A DNA stretch of 64,000 nt, from contig KV419417.1 in assembly GCA_001630475.1 (NCBI GenBank), forward strand, positions 322,174 through 386,173, in the 5' to 3' direction. Origin of the DNA: Sistotremastrum niveocremeum HHB9708. Lineage: Eukaryota > Basidiomycota > Agaricomycetes > Sistotremastrales > Sistotremastraceae. The stretch's first letter is position 1. Each line of letters begins with the position of its first letter. The notes under the pieces are model-generated. The model did not search any database. It had not been told where the DNA came from and saw only the letters and a program-made list of their open reading frames with translations. The translations under genes and the position numbers were made by a program. This document shows, in pieces, positions 1-12,438 of the stretch.

Positions 1-358
1 TGGGCTGATACTAGAGCCATCTGTGGCAGTAACGATACTATCGATATCAGACTGGATGATGCAATGCGTCAATGAGTCAGTGGATCCGGAGATGAAAGAG
101 CCATGATCGACTCACGGGCGGAAGGGGCGGTAAATCAGCTTTGGTGACGTTGAAGATCATGGCTTGAGCAAACTAGTATACAATAGATGGTACAAGATTC
201 AGGACGAGTTGTAGAAAGTGAGTGTACGAAACCCGCGCAGCAACAGGCGCTAATGGCATCGCGTTGAGAAGTACTCTGCCGAACGGCATGAACAAATAAG
301 GGACAAATTTGCAAAGAAAATATCACGACCTCTAGATCTCCCATTCCCATGATTTTAA
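1..358. other. Left edge, no gene seen
   Basis: Downstream flank of the LIN1 gene. Only short unsupported reading frames are present and no RNA gene or repeat was recognised. Confidence 0.5.
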
Positions 359-1589
359 TCAACCAAGAGTCTCCTCCCAAGTACCCCAGTACTCTTCCCC
401 CACTCGTCTCAGCAAGATCCGCTCGCCGTCTTGACCAAAATATGCGGCGCCATACCAGGCACGAAGCTCTTCCTCGCTGAAAGGTCCGAATGTCTCGTTT
501 TCTTGTCCCTGCGTAGGATCAGCCCAGCGATATTCGAGTTTGATGTTCTGTGACGGAGGGGTCCATTCAGGAGGTACTTTTCCTGACGATCGCAACGACC
601 GAAGTATGGATTCGTAGGTTGCAGAATATATGTCGACGTTTTCTGGAAGAAGGGCGGAAGCGATAGTTGTCAAACGGTCGATTTGATGTTGGGTGCTTTG
701 TGATACAGTCTTTCCGCTTTTCTTCGCAGCACTGTAGAAATGGTGAGCATCAGTAAATAAAATGATTACGTGGATGGACGTACGCCTTTTCTTTCTTGGC
801 CCTAGCTCCTAGACGAGCCAAAGCTTCCAAGACCGATTCCGCTTTGCGTAAAAGGCCCACCAGTTCCTTTTCCAATTCGGTGGTGTCGAGGGCGTTGGCG
901 GCCTCCCTTTCCAACCGTTCCTTCTCCTCTCGTTCCCTCTTCTTCATACTTCTTCTGGCCTTCTTCATGTCCCTTTCGTCGACCCCTTCCATCCAACGAT
1001 CATGAGCCGCATGAGGGTCATACGACTTCACGTATACTTCTCCGTCGTTCAGCACCTTGCCTTCGTCCATCTCCTCGCGCATATTGAATGCAGACAGCTC
1101 GTATCCCATTCCAATCTTGCTTCGCCGTTCCGCCTCGTCCTCGTCGACAGGTTCATCGTCATCATCGGAATCAAAACCTTCATTCGTCGTCTGACCGAAT
1201 TCCTGCCCTTCAATATCCCCTAACCTCATCTCGACCTCTTTCTTCTTCTTGCCCTCACCGTCCTCTTCATCCTCACCATCCTTCGGGACCGCGAACATAT
1301 CGTCATCTTCGTCGTCCTTGTTTTGCTTGTCTTTTCGTCGACTATAGACGACGCCTTCTCCGTCGTCAGAAGAATCAGAGTCGTAGCCCTCGGTTTTGAC
1401 GGCTCCTCGTCTAGGAGCGCGATCCTCGAGCGCGTCGTCCACTTGTTCGATGAACTTCTCGGGATCATCAGATGGAGAGACGAATCGCGTCTTCTTCTGA
1501 GTGGGTACTGAACCAGAGGGCCTAGAGGGCTCGGATGGGCCGCTATCTAGCGCAGCGGCCGAACGTTTCTGAGTGGATCTGGGTGGCAT
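359..1589 (-). CDS. LIN1: LIN1/CD2BP2-like U5 snRNP protein with GYF domain
   Basis: Two exons (1589-784 and 731-359) joined by a 52 nt GT-AG intron give an uninterrupted 392-residue protein. The N-terminal two thirds is acidic and lysine-rich, typical of LIN1/CD2BP2, with the family-like stretch GMGYELSAFNMREEMDEG and a tract close to SYDPHAAHDRW. The last ~60 residues form a GYF domain: an aromatic RWADPTQ start, then FGPFSEEELRAWYGAAYF, the GPF and WYxxxYF positions of the fold. LIN1 homologues bind proline-rich ligands and belong to the U5 snRNP, so a role in pre-mRNA splicing in the nucleus follows from the family. The chosen start MPPRSTQ lies six codons inside a longer reading frame; an upstream in-frame Met at 1607 is possible. 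Family assignment is strong, symbol by analogy with yeast. Confidence 0.9.
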
Positions 1590-1939
1590 TTCGTTCAGCG
1601 TCCGCAAATTATTTCAGCACTAGACAAAGTGTCAGTATGTTTGACTATCGCTGATATGATGATGTCAAGGTTGACAGAAACGACTTCGTTCACTGATTCG
1701 CTGATTGGGATACTCTGGGCGAGTCGACGAGTTCGATGCGCTCGATGGGTGAACAGAGTCAGTGACGGATGTATCGGTAAACCCCGAACCGGCATCTTTG
1801 ACGGCAGCTAGGAACTCAAAACTAATCATCTTAAAATTCAGTCTGATTTAGTGTACTAATACATGGTCATGGACTCAGAGCGATAATACACGCCACATGG
1901 AACGTAGCAAAGGGCTGTCCAAAAATTTCATAGTGCTCC
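1590..1939. other. Intergenic, LIN1 / DUF7330
   Basis: 350 bp holding the 5' flank of LIN1 and the 3' flank of the DUF7330 gene. No clear TATA box, repeat or RNA gene was seen. Confidence 0.5.
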
Positions 1940-2841
1940 TCAAGAAAGGAATTTCGCAAAGAGACCTTTCTTCACCTTCTGCTCGTCAGCATACTCAATC
2001 CGGATCTCTCCTTTGAAAGCAGTAGCATTGATCTCATCGCCAAGCCAAACGCTCTCCTCGTCACCCTTATCATATCCACTTCCACTGTATTGACCATGGA
2101 AATAAATTCCTCCTTTTTCGTGCTCACTGAAGACGATCCACTGTGCTCGTACTGCCGCTGATAGGATAACGGGACCTTTCCTCGTGGTAATGTATATTGG
2201 ACCTCTGAAAGTGCGAGGAATTGAAAGCTTGATACCACCGCTGAATGATTCACAGTGGATCTTGCTTTTTTGACCGAGCGGGCTTATCTATGAAATCGTC
2301 AGATTTCGTTCGCCAAAAATAATGAAAAGGGGCGGACAACTTTCAACGAGACATCGGAAGAAGATTCAGCAAACAGATAAGCCCGAGGAGCTGTCGATTC
2401 CCCGACGATCTCGACTGTGCCAGATATCTCCGCCTTCTTGTTGGGATTCCAGATGTGAGCTGTCGTCTGGAGATAGAGGTTTGGACGTGGTCGATTATCA
2501 CCAAGCTTGTTCTCTCCTAGTAGCGACGACGGGATCTTCATAGAGGAGTCAATCTTCCAATATCCTTTGATATTTCCTTGATTTTCGAGATCAAGGAAAT
2601 TAGTCGCATGACCGGGACTATTCTTATTGGCTGGTGGTGACGAAGAAGTATTGGGTGTAGTACTCCCGGTTGCAGTAGTTTCATCCCGGCTCGATGCTGC
2701 AGCCTCTGCATTAGCTGGCGGATAAGCAGGCGGCTTTTAGCATGTCATCAGGAACGGCCAGCCAGGGTCAACGTCATCGCAAGCACGTACGCTATCGTAG
2801 AACGTTGAGTAGTTGTTCTCTCCTGCGACGGTATTGGACAT
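1940..2841 (-). CDS. DUF7330-family protein
   Basis: Three exons (2841-2791, 2733-2341, 2287-1940) with phase-0 introns give 263 residues. The N-terminus is proline/serine-rich (SPPAYPPANAEAASS region). The remainder matches what I recall of basidiomycete DUF7330 proteins: a block like NIKGYWKIDSSMKIPSS, then a segment reading IPRTFRGPIYITTRKGPV, then a VRAQWIVFSEHEKGGIYFHG-like stretch followed by a WLGDE turn. These proteins are predicted beta-rich repeats of unknown function, widespread in Agaricomycetes, and I infer no activity. No signal peptide or membrane segment. The second intron donor is GTTGTC, weak but forced by reading frame and family alignment. Exon 1 encodes only 17 residues, so the start is less certain than the body. 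Confidence 0.75.
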
Positions 2842-5800
2842 CCTTCAATGGTTAGAGCCTGATTGCCAGCGACGGGATGCCTGGGAGGACTCAGGAGTCA
2901 TTGGAAATTGTTGCTTCCTATATCATGTCGGCCGCGGGCGCCTATGGGGCTATGCTGGCGGTATGTTACCTGAACTGCCTGCTTGGGAAGTTGATCAGTG
3001 CTTATGGCTGTCCATAAAATGGGACATTTATTACAGCGCCGTCTTTGGATGAGTTCAAGAAGATTTGTCGAGGCGGTGGTGGTAAAATGAGAGAAAAATT
3101 CGGCGGTGTCCGAAATCGGCATCGAATTCGAACCTTCATTGCTCCTGAGTCTCTAGTCTTTCATAGTCGGCCACAATTGAATACTCGATCGATGCAGGCA
3201 ACCCAGTCATGTCATTTGTGATTTCATCATGAACTCGTATGTATATCCAAATCGACTAATAAATCGCTCACAAATTTTCTCCAGAATAACTTTGAAAAGT
3301 GGACGTTTTCCCAAATCACATCCTGTGCGAAAGGAGCAACTCATTCAGTGTGCTGCGATTGCTCCCTCGTACATAAGTGGCTATTAGCACCCCATTGCTA
3401 CTTTCATAGCATCACCCTCGGTCTCATCACCTCCACATACGGCTTCCTCGACGTCCGACCGACTCTGATGGCCTGTGTCGTATGGACTACCTGAATATCG
3501 ATTGTCAAAATCAGGAGATCATTGGATTGCAACCAGTTCTCACCTCACCTAAGTTAACTTGTCTTCTCTGAACGACGAAGAGAAGCTCAAACCATAGATT
3601 GCGCGTGAAATGAGGCCCCAAATCTGCGGTGAGCTTCGAGCAGACATATTCGGAACTTTATAGCCTGGTAGACATCTGCGTAATATCAAGGGACCAATAC
3701 ATCTAGGTTTAGATCTCTCACATCCTCGATGGGACCCTCGTCTCTTGCCTGTAGCTCTCCTGATACCGTGTCATGATTTGGAAGCTTGACCGCATTCGAA
3801 CGTTTCGCCTGCCAATCCATTGGACGATCTGGACGGTGAGATATCAGCAATAATGCATGACTTGTGACGAAAAACTCGCTTTAAGTATCGAAGACATGGG
3901 CTTCCAGACACCCAAACTGACCATGGTGTCGATTCGCCGAATTTCCTTTGGTGCTACCCGGAACTTTCACAACCCCGAAACCTGGAGAGGAAGTGTGAGC
4001 GCTTTTGTTGCTATCCGAGTACAATGCGGGATCACTGTCTCCACCGAGGCTTAGGCAAGTCTGGCAAGGAGAACTTCGACAAGTGCACCTGAAGTCGGCC
4101 CACTACAGAGAGTATAATCAGTAGTGAGCGGCGTAAAACTCGAGAGTGCCCAATGAATATGTGGTCTGGCTACTGCGGCGCCCCTGGTTTGTCTGCCCTT
4201 CCGCCGTGGTCCATCATGAACCTGTAAGCCGCCGTTTCAGAGACACTCCGAAACATCAGGTACGAGTATGTCTCAAAAACGCAGCGTGTCTCACAGGGCA
4301 TTGTAAGGCAGTATAATGCCATAATACCCAGGGGCCTTGGAATGGCATTATCAGACAACAAGTGAATATAGTTTATCTACAATGTTGCGAACACATCAGA
4401 ACATACCATGATATTCCGGGTGTCTTTTAAGCTAACTATGATATTATGTCCCATTACAAGACAGAAGGGATATTGCGTGATCCGATAAGGGTGACAAAAT
4501 ATTCAGTTGGTCGAATACACCGACGTCAAGATTGTGGATGGATTGCGATGACGCTGCCACGTTAGGAAAGCATTGCGGTCGGAATAAGACATTGCCGAGG
4601 CCTCATGAGCGAGTCTAACATTATAGCTGTCTTGCAACGTACGGGCGCCTTGTGACGCCTTGAGAGACCATTGCCAGCCATGTACGGTCTTTCAGACATT
4701 TTATCTAGTATTCTGTTATTACGATTTCGGGATTTATCATATGGACGATGCGCGAGAAAAAAGATTGATTTCTATCGGTACGACATAGCAGAGGATGATT
4801 CGGAAAAGCACATGGTCACAGCCACAAGACTACTCAGTCGAGCGAAGAACACTCGGCTGAGCAAGAAATCGAGTCAAATCTCGTCAAAGTGAAGGAAAGA
4901 GGCCACATACCGAAATGAAAAGGTTACGATCTGAACATTGACAGGGGAGTGATGGTGACAGACCGACTTCTACGGCAGGGGAACAGAGTAGTACGTCGCG
5001 CGAAGTTTTAAGTAGGACGAGGTGGCGGCAACGAGGGTGACGGCGAACGCGGGATTCGAGATGCGGTCATCATTTTCATCAGGCTTGTCGAGCTTGCCAG
5101 GAATCAATCAGCAACTTTCACGGATTCGAAGTGTGCATATACGCACCTGTATCTCCCTGCTATGCTCATCTTATGACAAAGTCTTACAGCACCTATGATT
5201 GGCACCGAGTAAATCATCAGTCAATCGTTGAAAGACAGGGATTCAAAGAAAATGCTATCATACGAGATTCGTGCGCGGAATGACATCGTGACCCATGAAT
5301 TCGCCGCTACCTTCATGTGTAATGGAGTATAGGGTCTATATGCGCCCCGTAAGCGGGGTAATGGTGAAGAACAATAAATGACTCACTTGAAAGAAGGCAC
5401 AGAGATACGACATAGCATCAATCTTCCCCATTGGAAACGACGGCGAATGTACTATTGGTAGGCCATCTAATGGGTCACACGGCGTCTGATAAGAAAGAGA
5501 CACGAACCTCTTGTGTCTCATCAGCCAGAGCTTGCAGATGACTTGACTATCAGGCAAAACATTGCCGGTTGAGCCCGCAGTTCGAGACTGTTTGACGTTG
5601 TGAATGGGGCAGGCGCGTTGTCTGAGGCAAGCCGAGGTGATGGTGGTGGGGAGGAAGAAGGAGGGACTGGGGATTTCGGTGCCAGAGTACGAGACTATAA
5701 GTGAGGGATTTCGTTCGTCGACCGCGGCGAGTCGATCGTCGGAGTCGAATCGAGAATCACATGCCTCGTTCTTCCTCTTTGAGTCCTCCAACAACCAGCG

Positions 5801-8700
5801 ATCTTTTTCTGTGCAGTGTGCTACCTCCGATGACAGCAGGCAATGATCGGCGATTGACAAGGATCAGTGCAGCGCTGCCATGGAATGACGTCATTTTTGT
5901 AGCCGAGGCACGGAAGACTCTTCGGGTCAAAGCTTCGGGCACCTTCAAAGTTCAAACTCGAATTCCAACGTTGTCGAAAACTTGCAGTCCAGATCAACCT
6001 CTCCAATAGTCGACTGACTTTGTGTTCACAACGCCCACAACAGTTGCTGTGCCAAGGGCTCACTGAACATCTTCCACCGTCATTACATCCTGACGCGCTT
6101 GCCGCGGCGCTTCCTAAGAATGTCGTGCGCATCCAAACCCAGAATTCCCGGGCAATACAAAAATCATGCTACAATGTGAACATGACTGTCTAAGGCTCTG
6201 CAGATAGTGATACGAGATTGTGGGTGTGTTGCACCAGCATCGTAAGGACCCCAATGCACTTGAAACATGCTGTAATGTCACTGCAAGACCGATACAATAC
6301 TGCACCTCTGTTATAATGTGATTACGATGCCACCAAAAGATTGGGTCATTCATATACTGAGATCACCATTTCGTCAAAATGTTAGATATGTCTCATATCT
6401 GCACTGAGCTAGACAAGTTATCTGAGGCCCTCCGCTTACGGTATAGTAATATTTTGAAGATCTTGCCGCGCATTTCCAGCACAGTATCATGTACCAATAA
6501 TCTGATTGCGAATCTCAATGATTCGGCGATATCATTATCGTCTGAAGTGCCTCTGATACAGTGCATACATTGACCCAGCAAGATAACAGATGAACTACAG
6601 TGACGAGACAATCAAACGAACCACGGACAATGTCGAGAGAACGTGGATCCGACCTGTTGATGTACCTCAATATGAGACCTCCGATACAATTTCGTCATAC
6701 TTGCGGTACATTGACAGTAAAATAGTCCCGTGGTTTTATAATGCTGCAATGCATTGCAAGACTCAAGCCGTTTTTGAGACATAGTGTATGGCCTTCTGCT
6801 CCCTCATCGCTGAAATAATGAGATTTTTAGCTACCCAGAGACCGGATCTCGTGGCTAGATACTGTATCTCATACGCCCCGTACCGAGACAAATCACCAGC
6901 AATGGCTGTCGAATCCGGGGTTCGTGAGAAGCGGTAATACAACAGTAAGCATCTTCTCGTTGCGTAGTATTGGATCTTGACCTGAATGTCAGAGAAAGTA
7001 CAGCAGCTGTCGTGTACGAAAGATTGGTCCGATTGGCGGCGGGATGCCTTCTCCTAGATAGGGATAACCTCGAAGAGGTATCTGAGGCCCGCCGATCGCC
7101 TCCTCCGCGCTCTCTCCAACTTCCTCGCGGCTTTGAAAGATCGGGACAAACTAGCTGAAAACGAGGCAGGTTCGATCTTTTCGTCTGACTGCTCAAACGG
7201 CTTGATATGGAACAAAGCATCAGCTAGAATGACTGTGTCACCCGATCACATTCCCCTCTTGGATTCGAAATGCAGCACATGTGAATTGCACACGCGCAAT
7301 GGGGCGATGATCGTTATCGATAAGAAATCCCCCTTCGAAGTTTGCTCGGCAAACGACACCATCCATCAACTACAGCGAGGCATCAGTGCTCTGTCTGGAC
7401 TAAACTCTAAACGTAGGCTGAAATAGCTGCTTGTGGATTACAGTAGGCTCGCTGTGACTAGAGAATAGGCTCCGCCTTCTGGTCCCACTGAAGTAGACGG
7501 TTTTCGTTGGTCACTCGTCAGACTGGGCCTCGTCATCACCTTCTTTTCTTATTCAGTTTCTAGTAAGGTTTGATCTGCATTCTATGACTATTTTTGGGGT
7601 GGCTAATATATCGATATGGAGTCATGACTGAGATATCAGGGTCCTTTGAATGGAGAGCATGAATCAGCCGGCTCCGTCTATGGAGGAATTACACAGGACG
7701 GATATTTCGCTCCGGTACATCCATTGTGGGTCCACGACGCCGCGTTACGGGCAACTCGGCCGATCCGTACATGGTGAATTCTCCTCCCCAACTGTTCACT
7801 GTAGACATGCGAAGACGTTACAAACGAGTGCTTTAGCTCTTCTCGACATTTGGTTGCCTGTACATTGCCTTCAGCCAGCATCGTCTAGTTAGCTCTGTAA
7901 AACACAAGACCCGGCATTTGATCCGAAGTTTCGGATTATCTTGGCACTTCTATAGGGGAATAGGCCGCATGTTCGAGGTTTCATTTGATATCCCCTAAAG
8001 AAGACTAAATTTGGCCTGTTCAGATATCGAGTGGTGAAGCTTTTGACGAAAAATGGGCCCGAAGGGGTCTAAGAAGCATCCGATTTTAGGCGATCTCTCG
8101 GTCAGAAACAAATTCTACCAGTACGCTTGGAGACTCGCACCTCTTACGTCGCTAGTCGCATCAATTTTGACTGGAAACGACCCGAACGCAGATTCCGCCA
8201 CTCACCATGGCGGGCGTGCCTGGCCCACTAAGCGAGCCGGAAATTAGCGCGTCGGCTTTGTTCCGAAGCTGTCTATTCTCCAGCGACTTCCGCAGCGTCT
8301 ACGATCCTAATGGGGATATCTTGCCTCATGTTCGCTCCACCTCTGTAGTCTTATCACATCGTCCTGCCTGCCGGAATCCTTCAGGACTGCAGCCTGCCAG
8401 TGGAGGACTCTCATGCTCAACGCCCGTCAGTGGACAATGATTGCACTAAGCACAGCCTCTAGTCTGATTTTGCTACTTTTCCCCGCGCAGCCATCTTGTG
8501 AGTCACTATTCCTTAGAAGATGAACAATAAAAATTGCTTTTTTGGACGCAAACGTGTATCCGCAGAAATGGGTCTCGACTTCCTGGCGAGATTGGTCTTA
8601 TCATTCACCGATCGGTCATCACATGCTACCTACCATTCAATAACCCTGAAGAAAACCCCGAGGTCCAGCGAAATGAGGTTTGCCGAGAACGACGGGAGCT
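2842..8700. other. Gene-poor 5.9 kb region
   Basis: No reading frame here joins into a convincing multi-exon gene and no protein family was recognised on either strand. The longest frames (for example 5336-5860 minus and 6855-7220 minus) have no recognisable motif and overlap equally long frames on the other strand. The base composition is more AT-rich and irregular than in flanking genes. The word around ATGCATTGCAAGA recurs in diverged form near 6255, 6315 and 6752. This may be old, decayed mobile DNA, but I see no terminal repeats or transposase to prove it. A short Pro/Ser frame at 8207-8440 plus is the most protein-like piece and remains unidentified. Confidence 0.4.
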
Positions 8701-8772
8701 ATCGAACCTAAAATGCCAAATTGGGAAGCATTTCAAAGTCCGCTTACTCGGCTTCTTCGCTCGCTTTTGTGT

Positions 8773-8780
8773 ATATAAGG
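8773..8780 (+). promoter_or_regulatory. TATA box with pyrimidine-rich start region
   Basis: TATATAAG followed within ~30 bp by a long C/T-rich tract, the usual layout of strong fungal promoters. It is the best promoter-like signal in the gene-poor stretch. Confidence 0.45.
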
Positions 8781-8799
8781 AGACCGTTTTCCACTCAGT

Positions 8800-9780
8800 T
8801 CTCTCCATCATCCTCTTCGTCTTCTCCTCTCCCCCTCATCCTTCTCCTCTATCCACGATTGAATTCCAATGCCTCAAGATATTGATTCTTGTGCTTGTCT
8901 CTGAGTGCTGTTGGCGACATCGTCAAGACCTCAAGACCACTGTCGACTTCGCTGCCGACACTGACAATTACCGACAATTCTCTTCGACCGCAATGAAGAT
9001 GGCTTGTGTGCCTCAAGACGCGTGCTTCAAGCTGTTATGCCATCATTGCCATGCCCTTGAAAAGGTTCAGGCAAACCTATGCCTCTATGCCGTTATGAAC
9101 TCTTTCTCGAATCTCTTACCCTTCACCATTGGGTCTGCCGGACCGCGCGCTAAAGGTATGTTCTCTTTCACTTGCTTGCATCGAATTCTAACTCCTTCAT
9201 CCTAGGTATTTCTGACGATTGAGCGACCCCTGCTCTTATGCTCTGCGTACGTCATTCGCTCCTGCAGCGTGGGACGGTGTCTAACCTACCTTCCAGATAC
9301 CTCATGACGATACACGTATCTATGACATCATCTGAAAGTGAGTTAGTCTTTTTGTGCCCTTGGGCAGCGCTGACTAGTACCTAGAACTCCCCATACCATC
9401 GCGCGGTTCAGGCTTACATTCACATGTACCTGAGTCCTCTGTTCGCAGCTCTTGGACTACGGCTGATCGGTAAGCCCTCTCGTGCATTTTATCCCATCAT
9501 GAAGTTGAACAGCATTCAAATAGTCGTCGGGTAACCAATCGCTTTCACTTTCCTCTGCTGATCGGTGGGCCGGTGCTTCGCTACGCAAAACTTTCTGGCT
9601 GGACGGGACGGCGGATCGGTCGACTCTCCTCATTGCTCTGCTCTTCCCGAGTATGACCGTCATTTATAGACGGCTGCCAGCATCCCCCTCGAGCCGCATC
9701 GATCTCCTTCCCGCACCACGCCTTCTTTCTTCAAAGACGCTATCTCGGTCGACTTCGACTTGATTGATGCGCAATATCTT
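8800..9780 (+). other. Possible spliced transcript, coding status unclear
   Basis: Downstream of the TATA box lie several plausible introns on the plus strand: 9156-9204 (GTATGT to CCTAG), 9247-9297 (GTACGT to TTCCAG), 9340-9384 (GTGAGT to CCTAG) and 9470-9521 (GTAAGC to AATAG). The splice signals look as good as those of the real genes nearby. However, no single frame stays open across the joined exons, and the first ATG (8869) opens an 11-codon frame ending DSCACL. It could be a long non-coding RNA, a decayed gene, or a transcribed fossil of a mobile element. I do not recognise any domain. Confidence 0.25.
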
Positions 9781-10022
9781 TATTAGTCAGTAGCATAGTG
9801 CGCCGCCCCACCCTTCAGCACGAGGTCGCGCGAGCCTAACTTGGCCCCGAGGGGATCATCCTAGGCCTCCTACCTTCGACAGTAAGTGTTTTCCTGCAGT
9901 CTCTACATACTCTTCCTCCCTATGCCTCTCTACAACGGTAAGCGTCTCACTTTTTTTCTATGCGCTCTCTCCTTTTGTGTGATTCGTGTGATCCGACACT
10001 CAAATTTCTCTAAATCTCCTCT

Positions 10023-10160
10023 GGCGACTTCGATAAGTCAAGACCCAATAAATCTTCAGGCGACACCGACGAGACAAGAGTCCGAACTCTCTCTCGGCGA
10101 TCCCGACAAGTCAAGAGTTCGTCACTGTCAAGAAATATTCTTGCAACTTTCTGGCGACCC
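10023..10160. repeat. Short degenerate tandem repeat, ~36 bp period
   Basis: Four copies of a unit beginning GGCGAY start at 10023, 10059, 10096 and 10153. The first three continue as (A/C)CCGAYRAGWCAAGAG-like sequence. Spacing is 36, 37 and 57 bp, so the repeat does not keep a reading frame and is better viewed as a DNA-level repeat than as a protein repeat. Confidence 0.5.
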
Positions 10161-10330
10161 ACACATCGACCTCCTCGTGCTTGGCATGGGCCGGTTAGTG
10201 GGTGGGTCATATGCCAGGAACTTGTCTGGATATCATGAGCTTCAATGAACCTCTATTTACTCATCTCAATTAGTATAATTAGCATGATTAGCTTCCTCAT
10301 ATTCAATAAACGGGCCTATTAAACGCTTCA

Positions 10331-11018
10331 CTACGAGAAAAAAAAACTTGAGCATTCCCCTGCTGAGAAGAAATTGAGAAAATAAGATTTGGCTCGCGCT
10401 TGAACTTCACAATCGAGTTTTGGGTGTCAATTCTGTCATTTCGAGCCCAGCGGATGATCAGCCATGGTCCAATTTTGAATCACATGCTGTACATACTAAG
10501 TCCTGCTGGCCCGCCTCCTCCTGACGATCCCCGCTGGCAGACGGAAATCGGACAACTGTGTTTCCAAATGTACATGGAATCACAGCTTGCGGACTCTGTC
10601 GACTTTGACGAAGATGATGGCATGTTTGACCCTGAAGCACAAACCCAATCACCTTGACTCTTGATATTCTGAGATACAGGAACAAAAGGCCTAGGAACCA
10701 AGCTCAGAGCGTCTTACTGCTTCGCTTGACGTAGCTACGCGGATCTTTGGACGTTCTCAATTGACAGACGACCAGTACAAGCGCAATATGAGATGGGACG
10801 GACGAGCACTACAGTGCACCTGGTGGTTCGGGGATCTCGGTCTCGAGACAAACGTTCAAATCAGAAGGTCACCGACAGGGCGATTGTCCCAGATAAATAT
10901 CCACTTAGAGATACATATCAAGTATACTTTATCTGCTCTTAGAAGGAACAAACTCGACAGTCCAACCCCGCACTACACAGATATGTACAACCAACAGCTG
11001 GACAGTCCACTGAAGGTC
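10331..11018. other. Intergenic with a short protein-like frame
   Basis: Follows an A9 run. The plus frame ending at 10657 has a plausible-looking acidic C-terminus (PPPPDDPRWQTEIG, then DSVDFDEDDGMFDPEAQ), which could be a terminal exon, but no upstream exons or family could be found. The rest is the 3' flank of the FAM50 gene. Confidence 0.3.
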
Positions 11019-12286
11019 TTAACCAGCGATCGTATATTTCCCATAGTCCTTCTGCGGATCGAAGACCTAGCCGAATCTTAGCGGAATTAACGCGACAAAA
11101 GGGAAGAAACCGTACCTCCCATCGCGAAGCAGGAAATATATGTTTGTTACGATTGTAATAACTCCTCTCAACGACCTTTCCGGCGTGCGACTCATCTTTT
11201 TCGATAGTTGCATCGCTGACAAGGCGGACGTCGTCGTGAACGTCGAAATTGAATAACGGGCCTGACTTCCCACGGGTGCGGTTTATAATGAAATCGTAGA
11301 ACGTATAGTGCTATTCAACATTCAGCGTTGAATAGATGGATGTTGGATAGTGAATCAACATACATGTGGAATTATGAGATCCTCCTATCGGCGGATGGTT
11401 ATCACCTTCACCTCGTTGAGGGAACAGAAATTCGGGACTTACCTTGACGTACATCAGATTATCCACACTTGCACCTCGCAGCTCCGGAAATTGTTGACGA
11501 CATTTCTCAAGGAACGTTCCGATATCATCGCCCTTCTTACACTGCCAATATGATTAGCACGCATAAAGGGTGGTGTTCAAGAACAGCGCGTACAGTGACA
11601 GATTTGCGATGTCCACTTCCATCCCAATAAGAGTATGTGATTTCGAATTCTTCGTTCTTCATGTCTTCTTGTTTCTTTATCCATTCTTTCCGGAGACGTT
11701 CGCGTTCACGACGTTCCTCCTCTTCGCGCTCTCGGTCGGGTAGGAAGGAAGTGTCGACGGAGGGGTTCTTGCGGAATTTGGCTTTCTTCGACGGGCCTGG
11801 GACGACGTAAGATAAGCCACATGATGAGAGACAAAGACGGACCGTCGTCTGAGTCCTTTGACTCTTCTGCATTCTCATCGTCGTCGACCGCGAACGAGAG
11901 TTTTGATGTAGCAACTTTCTTCCTCTTCTTAACTCTCTTCTCCTCCCTAAACGTATCTCCTCGGGCAATCAGCCATCTACTCTTTTTTGTTAGCCTCAGA
12001 AAACGACTCACTTGAGTTCGTCACTCCTCGCCGCCTCCCTGGCTTTCGCCTCTTCCAGCTCTTCTCTCCTCTTCTGGAAATCTTCCAGTCTGACGAGGCC
12101 CACGGTACTCTTCTTCAATGAATCTTCCATGCTGTCATTCTGTCCGACGAAACGTTGAGTGCTTGGACGTGATTTTTCGGTTTCGGCGATGAGGGTGGCT
12201 TTTTGACGCTCGTAGTTCTCGGCCATTTCGAGTCGCTTTTTCTCGAGGGCTTGTTGCCGGAGTATGTCACTCGGTGGGTTGAACAT
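11019..12286 (-). CDS. FAM50/XAP5 nuclear protein
   Basis: Seven exons (12286-12012, 11976-11843, 11796-11594, 11541-11443, 11384-11364, 11310-11116, 11066-11019) give 324 residues with correct phase throughout; human FAM50A is 339. The N-terminal helix-rich part contains [14 protein letters not shown], matching the family's SSTVGLVTL block. The C-terminal XAP5 domain is nearly complete: [17 protein letters not shown], then [74 protein letters not shown] and the terminal [11 protein letters not shown]50 proteins associate with spliceosome C complexes, so a role in splicing in the nucleus is expected. Exon 5 is a 21 nt micro-exon coding EDLIIPH. It is divergently arranged with mitochondrial uS13. 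Confidence 0.95.
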
Positions 12287-12438
12287 GGTGTATGTATCAG
12301 TCGGGTGAAAGAGTTTGAATGAGAAGTTGTGTGAGGTTGGTCGTCGTCGAAGATGGCTGGGTTTGAACGCCGCGTTCGTCGATTCCGTTCTTTGCTGTTG
12401 CGCCCTTCCCGTGAGCTCGAGCTCGCGCTGCGTCTCTG
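12287..12438. promoter_or_regulatory. Shared divergent promoter region FAM50 / uS13m
   Basis: Only 152 bp separate the two start codons, so both promoters and 5' UTRs must lie here. No TATA box is visible, as is common for housekeeping bidirectional promoters. Confidence 0.6.

Noticed and set aside
4264-6782. Exact 15 bp inverted word (CGTTTTTGAGACATA) at two places
   Set aside because: A 15 bp match is expected by chance a few times in 64 kb on two strands; flanks match only weakly, so no terminal inverted repeat is claimed.
2842-8700. Named transposon in the gene-poor region
   Set aside because: No transposase, reverse transcriptase, terminal repeat or target duplication could be recognised.
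8534-9205. 223-codon plus frame
   Set aside because: It reads through the TATA box and C/T-rich leader and shows no motif; probably a chance frame.
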